Assembly (NCBI RefSeq): GCF_002195995.1
Contig: NZ_NHON01000001.1
Location: 135,906-199,905, forward strand
DNA: 64,000 nt
Source: Inquilinus limosus
GTDB taxonomy: Bacteria; Pseudomonadota; Alphaproteobacteria; DSM-16000; Inquilinaceae
Direction: 5' to 3'
Below the pieces are notes generated by a model. The model was given only the letters and a program-made list of their open reading frames with translations. It searched no databases and had not been told where the DNA came from. Shown piece by piece: positions 25,781-34,386 of this stretch. A program made the translations under genes and the position numbers. The stretch's first letter is position 1; the number at the start of each line of letters is the position of its first letter.

Positions 25781-26842
25781 ATGGCCAGAGTGAAAGCGAG
25801 ACTGAAGGACATCGCCGCGAAGACCGGCTACGGGGTCAATACTGTATCCCTCGCGCTGCGGGGCAGCACCCGGATTTCAGCCGCGGCCCGCGAGATCATC
25901 AGCAAGGCGGCGGAGGAGCTCGACTACGTCCCCAATCACTTCGCCAAGTCGCTGGTATCCCTGAGGAGCAACACGGTCGGGCTCATCCTTCATGATGTGA
26001 CGAATCCGATCCTGACCAGCGCCGCGCAGATGATCCAGCTCGCGCTCGCCGAGCGCGGCTACAGCGTCCTCTTCGCGACCTCGAACGGCAGTTTCGAGGA
26101 GGAGATCCGGGCCATCGAGATGTTCCAGACGCGAATGGTCGACGGCATCCTGATCTATCCGCTTCTGCATTCACGCCTCGACCATCTCCAGAAGCTGCGG
26201 CAGCGCAATTCCCCCATCGTGCTGCTGGTCGGCCTGTGCGAGACGGGCATCGATGCGGTCGGGATCGACGAATTTACCGGCGCCTACGACGCAACGCGGC
26301 ATCTGATCGATCGCGGACATCGCAGGATCGGGGCGCTCATTCCCGAAGTCGGCACGCCGCAGAAAAAGAGCGAGGGCTATCTCGCGGCTCTCCGCGCGGC
26401 CGGGATGGAGATCGACCCGGCCCTGATCGGATACGCCCCGAGCCACACGATCGAAAGCGGCATCGAGGCGATGGATGCTGTGATGAGCCTTGCCGACCGA
26501 CCCACGGCCGTGTTCGCCAGCAGCGATGTCCTCGCGCTCGGCGCGCTGCGCTGGACGCGGATCAACGACCTCGCCGTGCCGGAACAGGTCGCGATCGCCG
26601 GCTTCGACAACATCGATGCCGCGCGATTCGCCGCGACGCCGATCTCGACGATCGACAACAACGTCGGCGAGCTCGCCCGGCTGGCGGTGGCGCGGTTGCT
26701 GGAGCTCATCGGTTCGGAAGGGCCGCTGCCCCCCCCCAGCACCACGCTGCTGCACGGCCAACTCATCGTTCGCGAGAGCACGATGCGCAGAGACGAGGAG
26801 CCCCCCGTCACGCGTCCAGCGTCTGAGCAAGGCGCGTCCTGA
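25781..26842 (+). CDS. LacI-family transcriptional regulator
   Basis: The 353-residue regulator has the LacI helix-turn-helix and hinge at the N-terminus (LKDIAAKTGYGVNTVSLALRG, then ISKAAEELDYVPNHFAKSL) and a periplasmic-binding-protein-like effector domain (VGLILHDVTNPI, GHRRIGALIPE, AVFASSDVLALGALR, VAIAGFDNIDAARFAATPISTI). It is divergent from the sugar transport and catabolism operon and very likely represses it until a sugar effector binds. Confidence 0.9.
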   Translation: MARVKARLKDIAAKTGYGVNTVSLALRGSTRISAAAREIISKAAEELDYVPNHFAKSLVSLRSNTVGLILHDVTNPILTSAAQMIQLALAERGYSVLFATSNGSFEEEIRAIEMFQTRMVDGILIYPLLHSRLDHLQKLRQRNSPIVLLVGLCETGIDAVGIDEFTGAYDATRHLIDRGHRRIGALIPEVGTPQKKSEGYLAALRAAGMEIDPALIGYAPSHTIESGIEAMDAVMSLADRPTAVFASSDVLALGALRWTRINDLAVPEQVAIAGFDNIDAARFAATPISTIDNNVGELARLAVARLLELIGSEGPLPPPSTTLLHGQLIVRESTMRRDEEPPVTRPASEQGAS

Positions 26843-27083
26843 TGTTCATTCCTCGAGCAGGCCTCAAGCGGCGGAAGAATGGGACGTCGGCGGGATCAGT
26901 GCGCAATATCACCGCCGATGGCTTTACACTGCAGCGGATCGCGATCTGGACCGCGCGATCCCATTTCGCACGGCGCAATTCGGTGCAGCCCCATCATGAC
27001 ATTAAGGATGAGATCAATCTTTTATTCGACGGTACCGCCGTGGCCCGGACGGCGATCTAAGTCATTTGCGATGGAGGGATGGT

Positions 27084-27866
27084 GTGACCGGCACGAGGAC
27101 CTGCGCGTTCGTCGAATGGCTCGATGGTCTGGAACCCTATGGCGCCCAATGGAATGCCTTGCGCCGGCAGATCGAGGCGCTTCGGCCGCACATCCTGGTC
27201 ACCAACGAGATGCCGTTCGGCCCCTGGCTGGCGGCGGTCGATCGCTTCGACACGGAGGCGGCACGCCGCAGCGTCTCGCTGCACGAACGCGCGATCGACG
27301 CCCTCGCCGCGATCGGGGTTCCGATCGTTATCTCGTCCCGGCCGGTCTGGACGGGTGACCGGCTGGCCAATGAGGCCTTCGCGCTCGCGGATGGCCGGAT
27401 CACGCCGCTGCATCGCAAGCAGTATTTTCCCGAGGAGACGGGCTGGTACGAGGCGACATGGTTCCGGGGCGATAGCGACGGCTTCGCCGTCCACGATGTG
27501 GCCGGCCTCAAGGTCGGCGTCCTGCTCTGCACCGAGTTGATGTTCAACGAGCGCGCCCGCCGCTATGGCCGTGCCGGGGCGGAGCTGATCGTGGTGCCGC
27601 GGGCCACCGGGCTGGCGAACGCCAACTGGCTCACCGCCGGCGCCATGGCCGCGATCGTATCGGGCAGCTATGTCGTCAGCTCGAACCGGGTCGGCGGCGG
27701 GGCGGACGGCCCGACCTTCGGCGGCCGCGGCTTCGCCTTCGCGCCGGACGGCAACCTGCTTGCCGAAACATCGGCCGCGGAGCCCGTGAAGATCGTCGTC
27801 CTGGACGTCGCGGCCGCACGGCGGCAGAAGGCGGAATACCCGTGCTACGTCGCCGACGCCGATTGA
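27084..27866 (+). CDS. Nitrilase-superfamily carbon-nitrogen hydrolase
   Basis: The 260-residue protein has the Glu-Lys-Cys triad of the nitrilase superfamily: E42 (TNEMPFG), K112 (LHRKQYFPE) and C149 (VLLCTELMF). GGAGGG precedes the GTG at 27084, which is the chosen start. Members hydrolyse amides, carbamoyl groups or nitriles in the cytosol. It stands alone between the LacI-family gene and the convergent GntR gene. The 240 bases upstream (26843-27083) contain no recognisable gene. Confidence 0.82.
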   Translation: MTGTRTCAFVEWLDGLEPYGAQWNALRRQIEALRPHILVTNEMPFGPWLAAVDRFDTEAARRSVSLHERAIDALAAIGVPIVISSRPVWTGDRLANEAFALADGRITPLHRKQYFPEETGWYEATWFRGDSDGFAVHDVAGLKVGVLLCTELMFNERARRYGRAGAELIVVPRATGLANANWLTAGAMAAIVSGSYVVSSNRVGGGADGPTFGGRGFAFAPDGNLLAETSAAEPVKIVVLDVAAARRQKAEYPCYVADAD

Positions 27867-27879
27867 GCGGCTGTCGAGG

Positions 27880-28596
27880 TCAGGGCACGACCAGCAGCGG
27901 CAGGTCCTCCCGCCCGGCCGCCGGCGGCTCGTCGAAGCCGAAATGCTCCATCACCAGCAAGGTACCGTCGTCGATCGCCTGCTCCAGCGCCGCACGGGCT
28001 TTGCGGACATCTCCCGTCCGCAGCGCCTCGATCAGGACGTCGTGGTTGTGGCGGCCGCCGGCCGCGAGCCGCGGCTGCGGGTAGAGGTAGTTGAAGCACG
28101 GCCCGATCTGCATCCACAGCTGCTCGATCAGGCCCAGCAGCGCCGGCATCCCGGCGAGGCCGTAGAGGGCGAAGCGGAATGCGCGGTTGGCCTTGAGCGC
28201 GTCGCCGGCCCGCCCCTCCGCCTTGGCCGCGCGGAAGGCTTCGTTCAACCGGTCCAGCGTCGCGAAGCCGTCCGCGTCAATCCGGCCGCACGCCGCCTCG
28301 ACCGCCAGCCCTTCCAGTGACTTCCGGATCGTGGCGATCTCGCGATAGCGCTCGCGGGTCACCACCGGCACCTGGAATGCCTGCGCCGGCGCCGCGTCGA
28401 GGGCACCCGCCGCCACCAGCTTCAGCAGCGCCTCCCGCACCGGGGTGAGGCTGGTCGCGAGCTGGCGCGCCAGCTCGCGGGTATTCAGCCGCTGTCCTGG
28501 CCGGAGCGCGCCGGACATCAGCGCCTCGCGCAGCTGGCTTTCGACGAAGGCCGTCAGGCTGGCGCGCGGCGCCTCGCTCAACACGAAGCTCACCAC
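27880..28596 (-). CDS. GntR-family regulator (FadR subfamily, FCD domain)
   Basis: The 238-residue protein has a winged helix-turn-helix (ELARQLATSLTPVREALLKLVAAGAL, about residues 20-75) and an all-helical FCD effector domain with a likely metal site (NRAFRFALYGLAG, GGRHNHDVLIEAL). It is divergent from the peptide-type transport and cysteine-processing operon starting at 28775, so it is the likely controller of that operon. Confidence 0.87.
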   Translation of the reverse strand: MVSFVLSEAPRASLTAFVESQLREALMSGALRPGQRLNTRELARQLATSLTPVREALLKLVAAGALDAAPAQAFQVPVVTRERYREIATIRKSLEGLAVEAACGRIDADGFATLDRLNEAFRAAKAEGRAGDALKANRAFRFALYGLAGMPALLGLIEQLWMQIGPCFNYLYPQPRLAAGGRHNHDVLIEALRTGDVRKARAALEQAIDDGTLLVMEHFGFDEPPAAGREDLPLLVVP

Positions 28597-28665
28597 CGTC
28601 TCTCCATCGCCGACACCTCGAACGCCCCGTTCCTTTGGCCGGCAATATAGCCGTTGTCGGGTTCT

Positions 28666-28680
28666 GATACATGATATATC
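28666..28680. promoter_or_regulatory. Candidate GntR operator
   Basis: GATACATGATATATC is a near-perfect palindrome of 15 bases (outer GATA/TATC, inner AT pairs) in the 178-base gap between the GntR gene and the transport operon. Its position overlaps where either promoter should lie. It is AT-rich in a GC-rich background. Assignment rests on symmetry and position. Confidence 0.45.
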
Positions 28681-28774
28681 GTGTTTTCACAGGCGATAAT
28701 CCATCGCCGAAAATAATCCCATAAGAAATTTGTCTTTCTTGATCGCGGCCGGTCGGCCCGTTCGGAGGAACAGG

Positions 28775-30268
28775 ATGAGGACTTCGAGGCAACTGGCCGC
28801 TGCGGCCCTTCTCGCCTGGGCGGTCGGCACGGGCGCCGCCTTCGGCAATGAGCTGGTGATTGCCCGGCCGGTCTCGCCGGCGGCGATGGACCCGGGCTTC
28901 CTGCGCGAGGCGGCGACGATCGTCGACAACATCTTCGACACGCTGGTGCTGCGCGACCAGGACATGAAGCTGGTGCCGGGCCTGGCCGAATCCTGGTCGG
29001 CGGTCGACGACACGACCTGGGAGTTCAAGCTGCGGCCCGGCGTGCGCTTCACCGATGGCGAGCCCTTCGACGCCGCGGCGGTGAAGTTCACCCTCGATCG
29101 CATCCTCGACCCCGCGGCCAAGGCGCCGACCATCTCCTACATCCGCACCATCGCCGGCGTGGACGTGGTCGACGAGCACACGGTGCGGATCCGCACCACG
29201 GCGCCGGACCCGCTGCTGCCGACCCGGATGAGCCGCTACCCCGCCTATATCGTGCCGCCGAAATACCTGCAGGAGGTCGGGCCGGAAGCCTTCGCCCGCA
29301 AGCCGGTCGGCACCGGCCCCTACAAGCTGACCGAGTTCGTGCCCGACGACAGGGTCGTGCTCGAGGCCAATCCGGATTACTGGCGCGGCAAGCCGGCGAT
29401 CGACCGGGTGGTGTGGCGGCCGATCCCGGAGGCGACCGCCCGCGTCGCCGCCCTGCTGACCGGCGAGGTCCAGTTGATCGAAGGCGTGCCGGCCGAGATG
29501 GTCGACGCCGTCGGCCAGAGCGGCGATGCCGACCTGATTCAGGTCAAGAATGGCGGGCTGACCATCTATCTCGGCCTCAAATCCGCGGCCAAGCCGCTCG
29601 ACGACGTCCGCGTCCGCCAGGCGCTGTCGCTGGCCATCGACCGCAAGGCGATCGTCGACAACCTGCTGCGCGGCCTGGCGACCGCCAGCGGCACCCCGGT
29701 CGGGGCGCATGATTTCGGCTACCTGCCGGTCGAGGCGCCGGCCGCCGACCCGGCCAAGGCGAAGGCCCTGCTGGCCGAGGCGGGATACCCCGACGGCTTC
29801 GAGATCCAGATGCAGGCGCCGCGGCGCTACATCAACAGCGCCGAGGTCGCCCAGGCGATCGTCCAGCAATTCGCCGCGATCGGGGTCAAGGCCGCGCTCG
29901 ATATCCCGGAGTGGTCGGTCTATTCGCAGAAAGTGCCCGCCGGCCAGCAGGCGCCGGTCTACATGCTCGGCTGGGGGTCGACCCAGACGCTGGATGCCGA
30001 TGCCGCGACCTATGCGATCCTGCGCTCGGGCGAGCCTTACTCGACCGTCTCGCTGCCGGATCTCGACACCCTGCTGGACCAGAGCCGCCGCACCATCGAC
30101 CCGGCGGCCCGGGCGGAGGTGCTGCACAAGATCCAGACCCTGACCGCCGAGCAGGTGCCGGTGATCCCGCTGTACCAGGAAGATTCGCTCTACGCCAAGA
30201 GCAAGTCGGTCGATTTCGTCGGACGGCCGGATGCGCGCATCCCGGTCTACGACATCCGCCTGCATTGA
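28775..30268 (+). CDS. Peptide-type ABC transporter substrate-binding protein
   Basis: The 497-residue protein has a Sec signal (residues 1 to about 24, AAAALLAWAVGTGAAFG) and a DppA/OppA-type body: PGLAESWSAVDDTTWEFKLRPGVRFTDGEPF, FARKPVGTGPYKLTEFVPDD, DDVRVRQALSLAIDRKAIV, LLAEAGYPDGFEIQ. GGAGGA just before the ATG at 28775 sets the start. Family members bind peptides, opines, glutathione and other zwitterions. The neighbours point to a cysteine- or thiol-containing ligand, which is inference. Confidence 0.88.
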   Translation: MRTSRQLAAAALLAWAVGTGAAFGNELVIARPVSPAAMDPGFLREAATIVDNIFDTLVLRDQDMKLVPGLAESWSAVDDTTWEFKLRPGVRFTDGEPFDAAAVKFTLDRILDPAAKAPTISYIRTIAGVDVVDEHTVRIRTTAPDPLLPTRMSRYPAYIVPPKYLQEVGPEAFARKPVGTGPYKLTEFVPDDRVVLEANPDYWRGKPAIDRVVWRPIPEATARVAALLTGEVQLIEGVPAEMVDAVGQSGDADLIQVKNGGLTIYLGLKSAAKPLDDVRVRQALSLAIDRKAIVDNLLRGLATASGTPVGAHDFGYLPVEAPAADPAKAKALLAEAGYPDGFEIQMQAPRRYINSAEVAQAIVQQFAAIGVKAALDIPEWSVYSQKVPAGQQAPVYMLGWGSTQTLDADAATYAILRSGEPYSTVSLPDLDTLLDQSRRTIDPAARAEVLHKIQTLTAEQVPVIPLYQEDSLYAKSKSVDFVGRPDARIPVYDIRLH

Positions 30269-31119
30269 TCCGCGCGACGCCGACACGGCGAAGGCGCCGC
30301 GGCTTCACGGGCGACGTCCTGGTCGGCGCCCCGCTGCTGCTCGCCGTGCTCGCTTTGGCGGCGATCGGCCCGGTCCTCTGGCCGCCGGATCCGATCACCG
30401 CCGACATTGCCGCCACCTTCAAGCCGCCGATGGCGGTGGTGGCCGGGGCGCTGCACCCGCTCGGCACCGACCAGCTCGGCCGCGACCTGCTGGCCCGGAT
30501 CATCGCCGGCACGCGGCTGTCGCTGGTGATCGTGCTGCTGGCCGGGACCATCGCGGTGATCCTGGGCACGCTGCTGGGGCTGGTCTCCGGCTTCTTCGGC
30601 GGCTGGACCGACCGGATCGTCATGCGGCTGGTCGACATCCAGCTGTCGATTCCCTTCATCCTCTTGATCCTGCTGGTGGTCGCGGTGGTCGGCCCCAGCA
30701 TCCTGAATCTGGTGCTGATCCTCGGCGTCACCGGCTGGGCGATCTTCGCCCGCATGGCACGCGCCAAGACGCTGGAGGTGAAGGCGCTCGACTTCGTCCG
30801 GGCGGCCCGGGCGCTGGGCGTGCCGACCGCGGGCATCCTGTTCCGCCACGTCCTGCCCAACATCCTGACGCCGCAGATCGTGCTGATGACGCTCGACCTG
30901 CCGCGGCTGGTGGTGCTGGAGGCGTCGGTGGGCTTCCTCGGCCTCGGCGTCCAGCCGCCGACCGCGACGCTGGGCAACCTGATCGGCGAGGGCCGCTCCT
31001 ACATCCTGATGGCGGACTGGATCGTGCTGTATCCCGGGCTGGTGATCGCGGCGCTGGTGGTCGGCTGCAACCTGGTCGGCGACTGGCTGATCCGCCGCAC
31101 CAACGTCCGGGTCGACTGA
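30265..31119 (+). CDS. Peptide-type ABC transporter permease (DppC-type)
   Basis: The 284-residue membrane protein starts at TTG 30265, overlapping the upstream stop (TTGA), because no ATG or GTG fits the N-terminus. It has the DppC features HPLGTDQLGRDLLARIIAGTR, the EAA loop FVRAARALGVPTAGILFRHVLPN, and FLGLGVQPPTATLGNLIGEG. It is placed before the DppB-type gene, the reverse of the common order. It pairs with the next gene. Confidence 0.85.
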   Translation: MIRATPTRRRRRGFTGDVLVGAPLLLAVLALAAIGPVLWPPDPITADIAATFKPPMAVVAGALHPLGTDQLGRDLLARIIAGTRLSLVIVLLAGTIAVILGTLLGLVSGFFGGWTDRIVMRLVDIQLSIPFILLILLVVAVVGPSILNLVLILGVTGWAIFARMARAKTLEVKALDFVRAARALGVPTAGILFRHVLPNILTPQIVLMTLDLPRLVVLEASVGFLGLGVQPPTATLGNLIGEGRSYILMADWIVLYPGLVIAALVVGCNLVGDWLIRRTNVRVD

Positions 31120-31126
31120 GGCGTCG

Positions 31127-32041
31127 ATGGCCCGCTACCTGCTCGACCGCGCCCTGCAATCCCTCGTCGTCCTGCTCGGCGTCTCGGCGATCGTCTTCTT
31201 CGCCCTGCACCTGACCGGCGATCCGGCGGCGCTGATGCTGCCGCCCGACGCCAGCCGGGAGGAGATTGAGCGCTTCCGGGTCGCCATGGGCTTCGACGCC
31301 CCTCTCCTGCTGCAGTATCTGCGCTATCTCGGCGCCGTGCTGCAGGGCGACCTCGGCACCTCGCTGCGCTTCCAGCAGCCGGTGCTCGGGCTGGTGCTGG
31401 AGCGGCTGCCGGCCACGGCGCTGCTCGCTGTCGCGGCGCTGGCCTGGAGCACCCTGGCCGGCTTCCTCCTCGGCATCGTCGGTGCCATTCGCCGCGACGG
31501 CTGGGCCGACCTGCTGGTGCGGCTGGTGGCGCTGGCCGGCCAGGCGGTGCCGGTGTTCTGGCTCGGCCTGCTGCTGATCATCCTGTTCTCGCTGCGGCTG
31601 CGCTGGCTGCCGACCAGCGGCTATGGCGAGCTGCGCCACCTGGTGCTGCCGGCGGTCTCGCTCGGCGCCTACTACATGAGCGCCGTCACCCGGCTGGTGC
31701 GCGCCAGCCTGATCGAGACGCTGGACCAGGACTACATCCGCACCGCCCGTGCCAAGGGCCTGTCGGCCTGGGGCGTGGTCACCCGGCACGCGCTGCGCAA
31801 CGCCATGATCCCGGTGCTGACGGTGCAGGGCATGTATTTCGCGGCGCTGCTGGGCGGCGCGCTGGTCACCGAGATCATCTTCGCCTGGCCCGGCATCGGC
31901 CGGCTGGCGGTGCAGGCGATCCAGAACCGCGACTTCCCGCTGGTCCAGGCGGTGGTGCTGTTCGCGGCCTTCACCTTCGTCGCCATGAACATCCTGGTCG
32001 ACCTCGCCTATGCCGCCCTGAACCCGAGGATCCGGCTGTGA
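31127..32041 (+). CDS. Peptide-type ABC transporter permease (DppB-type)
   Basis: The 304-residue membrane protein has the DppB start (YLLDRALQSLVVLLGVSAIVF), HLTGDPAALMLPPDAS and the EAA loop YIRTARAKGLSAWGVVTRHALRNAM, then TEIIFAWPGIGRLAVQAI. Its stop overlaps the next start by four bases. No ATP-binding gene lies in this operon, so the transporter must borrow an ATPase, for example the double ATPase at 39926 or 48747. Confidence 0.87.
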   Translation: MARYLLDRALQSLVVLLGVSAIVFFALHLTGDPAALMLPPDASREEIERFRVAMGFDAPLLLQYLRYLGAVLQGDLGTSLRFQQPVLGLVLERLPATALLAVAALAWSTLAGFLLGIVGAIRRDGWADLLVRLVALAGQAVPVFWLGLLLIILFSLRLRWLPTSGYGELRHLVLPAVSLGAYYMSAVTRLVRASLIETLDQDYIRTARAKGLSAWGVVTRHALRNAMIPVLTVQGMYFAALLGGALVTEIIFAWPGIGRLAVQAIQNRDFPLVQAVVLFAAFTFVAMNILVDLAYAALNPRIRL

Positions 32042-33387
32042 CCGCGGTGGCCGAGGCCCTCGACCTGCTGCGCGCCTGGACGCCGATCCGGTCGGTCGCC
32101 GGCGACCGCGACGGGCTGGCGAGGATGGCCGCGGCGCTGTCGGACTGGCTGGTCCGCGAGTTCGGCGCCACGCTCGTCCCCGGCGCCGCCGCGGCCGATC
32201 CGCCGATCGTCCATGCCCGGCTGGACATCGGCGCGCCGCGCACGGTCGTGCTCTACAACATGTACGACGTGATGCCGGCCGACCCGGCGGGCTGGAGCGT
32301 CGACCCCTTCCTCGGCGGCGAGGCGGAGCTGCCGGGGCTCGGCCCCGCCTTCCTCGGCCGCGGCGCCGAGAACAACAAGGGCCCGCTGGCCGGCATGCTG
32401 GTCGCGGCCCGGCGCCTGCTCGCGGCGGGCCGGCTCGGCGTCAATCTCGAGATCCTGGTCGAAGGGCAGGAGGAGAGCGGCAGCGGCGCCCTGCGGCGCT
32501 ACCTGGCCGCCGATCCCTGCCCGGCCGGCCCGGCCGATGTGGTGCTGTTCCCGTCGCTCTGCGAATACGGCGGCGGGCCGCCGCGGATCTACCTCGGCTT
32601 CAAGGGCATCGCCGCCGGCGAGATCCGGGTGGAGGGCGGCGCCTGGGGCGGGCCGGCGGCGGCGATCCACAGCAGCAACGCGCCCTGGATCGCCAACCCC
32701 GCCTGGCGGCTGGTCTCGGCCCTGGCCGCGATTGCCGGCGGCGACACCGGGACGGTCGGCACCATCGAACTCGATGCCGAGGCGCGGGCTCTCACCGCGC
32801 GCCTGGCGGAGCGGTTCGACCCGGACGCCGAGCTGTGCTTCCGCCGCGCCCGGCGCTACGCCATCGACGGCACGGCGGAGGAGAGGCTGGCCGCGGTGCT
32901 GGCGACCGCCGCACTGAACCTCTCCACCCTGCGCACCGATCCGCCGGACGGCCGGGCGGTGACGCCGCACACCGCCGCGGCCAGCTTCGAGCTGCGGCTG
33001 CCGCCGGGCCTCGACCCCGCTGCGGTGCTGGACGAGGTCCGCGGCCGCCTGCGTGGGCTGTCGGACGGCGTCGCGATCGATCTGCTCGACGCCTATCCCG
33101 GCTGCCGCTTCCCGGAGGCCGCAACCGGCGTCGCGGAGCTAGTGGACGCCTATCGCGACCTCGGCGCCGAGCCGCAGGTCTGGCCCTGGGCGATCGGCAG
33201 CGCGCCCGGTTCCGCCTTCTCCCGCGTCGCCCCGGCCTTCTTGATCGGCGGGCTGGGCCATGGCGGCAACGCCCATGGCATCGACGAATTCGTGACGCTG
33301 GACGGCCTGGCGCGCTTCCTGCGCTCGATCGAGGGCTGGCTGCTCCGCCTCGCTTCCCTTCCCGACATTCCAGGACGAGAGACATGA
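32038..33387 (+). CDS. M20-family amidohydrolase-like protein with altered metal site
   Basis: The 449-residue protein keeps the M20 layout: an N-terminal catalytic part, a lid domain (YLGFKGIAAGEIRVEGG) and a C-terminal GHGGNAHGIDEFV with the distal His. The catalytic EE pair is present (E145, E146 in VEGQEESGSG). However, the HxD motif reads M75-Y-D77 (YNMYDVMPAD), and the bridging Asp of the usual DDKG motif is Asn (E111-N-N-K-G). It starts at GTG overlapping the permease stop. A peptidase or N-deacylase for an imported thiol compound is the family expectation; the altered ligands make a divergent mechanism possible. Confidence 0.75.
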   Translation: MTAVAEALDLLRAWTPIRSVAGDRDGLARMAAALSDWLVREFGATLVPGAAAADPPIVHARLDIGAPRTVVLYNMYDVMPADPAGWSVDPFLGGEAELPGLGPAFLGRGAENNKGPLAGMLVAARRLLAAGRLGVNLEILVEGQEESGSGALRRYLAADPCPAGPADVVLFPSLCEYGGGPPRIYLGFKGIAAGEIRVEGGAWGGPAAAIHSSNAPWIANPAWRLVSALAAIAGGDTGTVGTIELDAEARALTARLAERFDPDAELCFRRARRYAIDGTAEERLAAVLATAALNLSTLRTDPPDGRAVTPHTAAASFELRLPPGLDPAAVLDEVRGRLRGLSDGVAIDLLDAYPGCRFPEAATGVAELVDAYRDLGAEPQVWPWAIGSAPGSAFSRVAPAFLIGGLGHGGNAHGIDEFVTLDGLARFLRSIEGWLLRLASLPDIPGRET

Positions 33388-34379
33388 CACCGGACGATTT
33401 CCCGCGGGTTCCGCTCGGCTTCTTCCCGACGCCGATCGAGGCGCTGCCCCGGCTGGGGGCGGAGCTGGGGATCGAGCTGTCGATCAAGCGCGACGACTAT
33501 TCCGGCTTCGGCGGTGGCGGCAACAAGGTCCGCAAGCTGGAGTTCCTGATGGCCGAGGCGCTGGCCGACGGCGTCGAGGTGATCATCACCACCGGCGGGC
33601 ACCAGTCGAACCACGCCCGCATGGTCGCGGCGGCCGCCTGCAAGTTCGGCATGAAGGCGGTGCTGGTGCTGCGCGGCAACCCGCCGGCCGAATACCAGGG
33701 CAACCTGCTGCTCGACCGGCTGTTCGGGGCCGAGCTCGAGTTCCTCGAGCCCACCGCCTACTTCACCCAGGTCGACCCGAGGATGGAGGCGCATGCCGCC
33801 GCCGCCCGCGAGCGCGGGCAGAAGGCGCAGATCATCCCGCTGGGCGGCGCCAACGCCACCGGCGCGCTGGGCTATGTCCGGGCGGTGGCGGAGATGGACG
33901 CGCAGCTCCGCGTCGCCGGCCAGGCCGCGCCCGACGTCATCGTCGTCCCCGCCGGGTCGGGCGGCACGCTGGCCGGGCTGCATGTCGGGGCACGGCAGTA
34001 CTGGCCGGGCACCCGCGTGATCGGCATCAGCGTCAGCCGCGACGCCGCCTGGTTCCAGCAGCGGATCTCCAGCATGGCCGCCGACTGCGCCAGGCTGCTG
34101 GGCTGGGACCAGGCCTGGTCGCCGGCCGACATCCTGATCGAGGACGGCTTCGTCGGCCCCGGCTACGGCATGCCGTCGGAGGGCGGTGTCGCCGCGATCC
34201 ACCGTATGGCGCGGACCGAAGGAGTGCTGCTGGACCCGGTCTATACCGGCAAGGCGGTGGACGGGCTGGCCGTGCTGTGCCGCAACGGCGCGATCCCGCC
34301 CGGATCGCGGGTCGTCTTCGTCCATTGCGGCGGGTCGCCGGCGCTGTACCCCTTCGCCAAGACACTGGTCGAGGCCTGA
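33384..34379 (+). CDS. D-cysteine desulfhydrase / ACC deaminase family PLP enzyme
   Basis: The 331-residue enzyme has the fold-type II PLP pattern. The PLP lysine is K51 in GGNKVRKLEFLM, with TTGGHQSNHARM, PAGSGGTLAGLHVGA and the tyrosine-bearing GPGYGMPSEGG. These match D-cysteine desulfhydrase (DcyD) and ACC deaminase. It overlaps the M20 gene by four bases. A beta-elimination releasing sulfide or a thiol, with pyruvate and ammonia, fits the rhodanese and transporter neighbours. Which stereoisomer or S-substituent is used cannot be told. Confidence 0.85.
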   Translation: MTPDDFPRVPLGFFPTPIEALPRLGAELGIELSIKRDDYSGFGGGGNKVRKLEFLMAEALADGVEVIITTGGHQSNHARMVAAAACKFGMKAVLVLRGNPPAEYQGNLLLDRLFGAELEFLEPTAYFTQVDPRMEAHAAAARERGQKAQIIPLGGANATGALGYVRAVAEMDAQLRVAGQAAPDVIVVPAGSGGTLAGLHVGARQYWPGTRVIGISVSRDAAWFQQRISSMAADCARLLGWDQAWSPADILIEDGFVGPGYGMPSEGGVAAIHRMARTEGVLLDPVYTGKAVDGLAVLCRNGAIPPGSRVVFVHCGGSPALYPFAKTLVEA

Positions 34380-34386
34380 GGCGGCC

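Noticed and set aside
26842-27060. 72-codon frame after the LacI-family gene
   Set aside because: No family, no good ribosome-binding site, and it lies in a short gap before the nitrilase gene.
28277-30286. 669-codon minus-strand frame opposite the peptide-binding protein
   Set aside because: It runs antisense through a clear binding protein and into the GntR gene in the wrong frame; no domain is visible.
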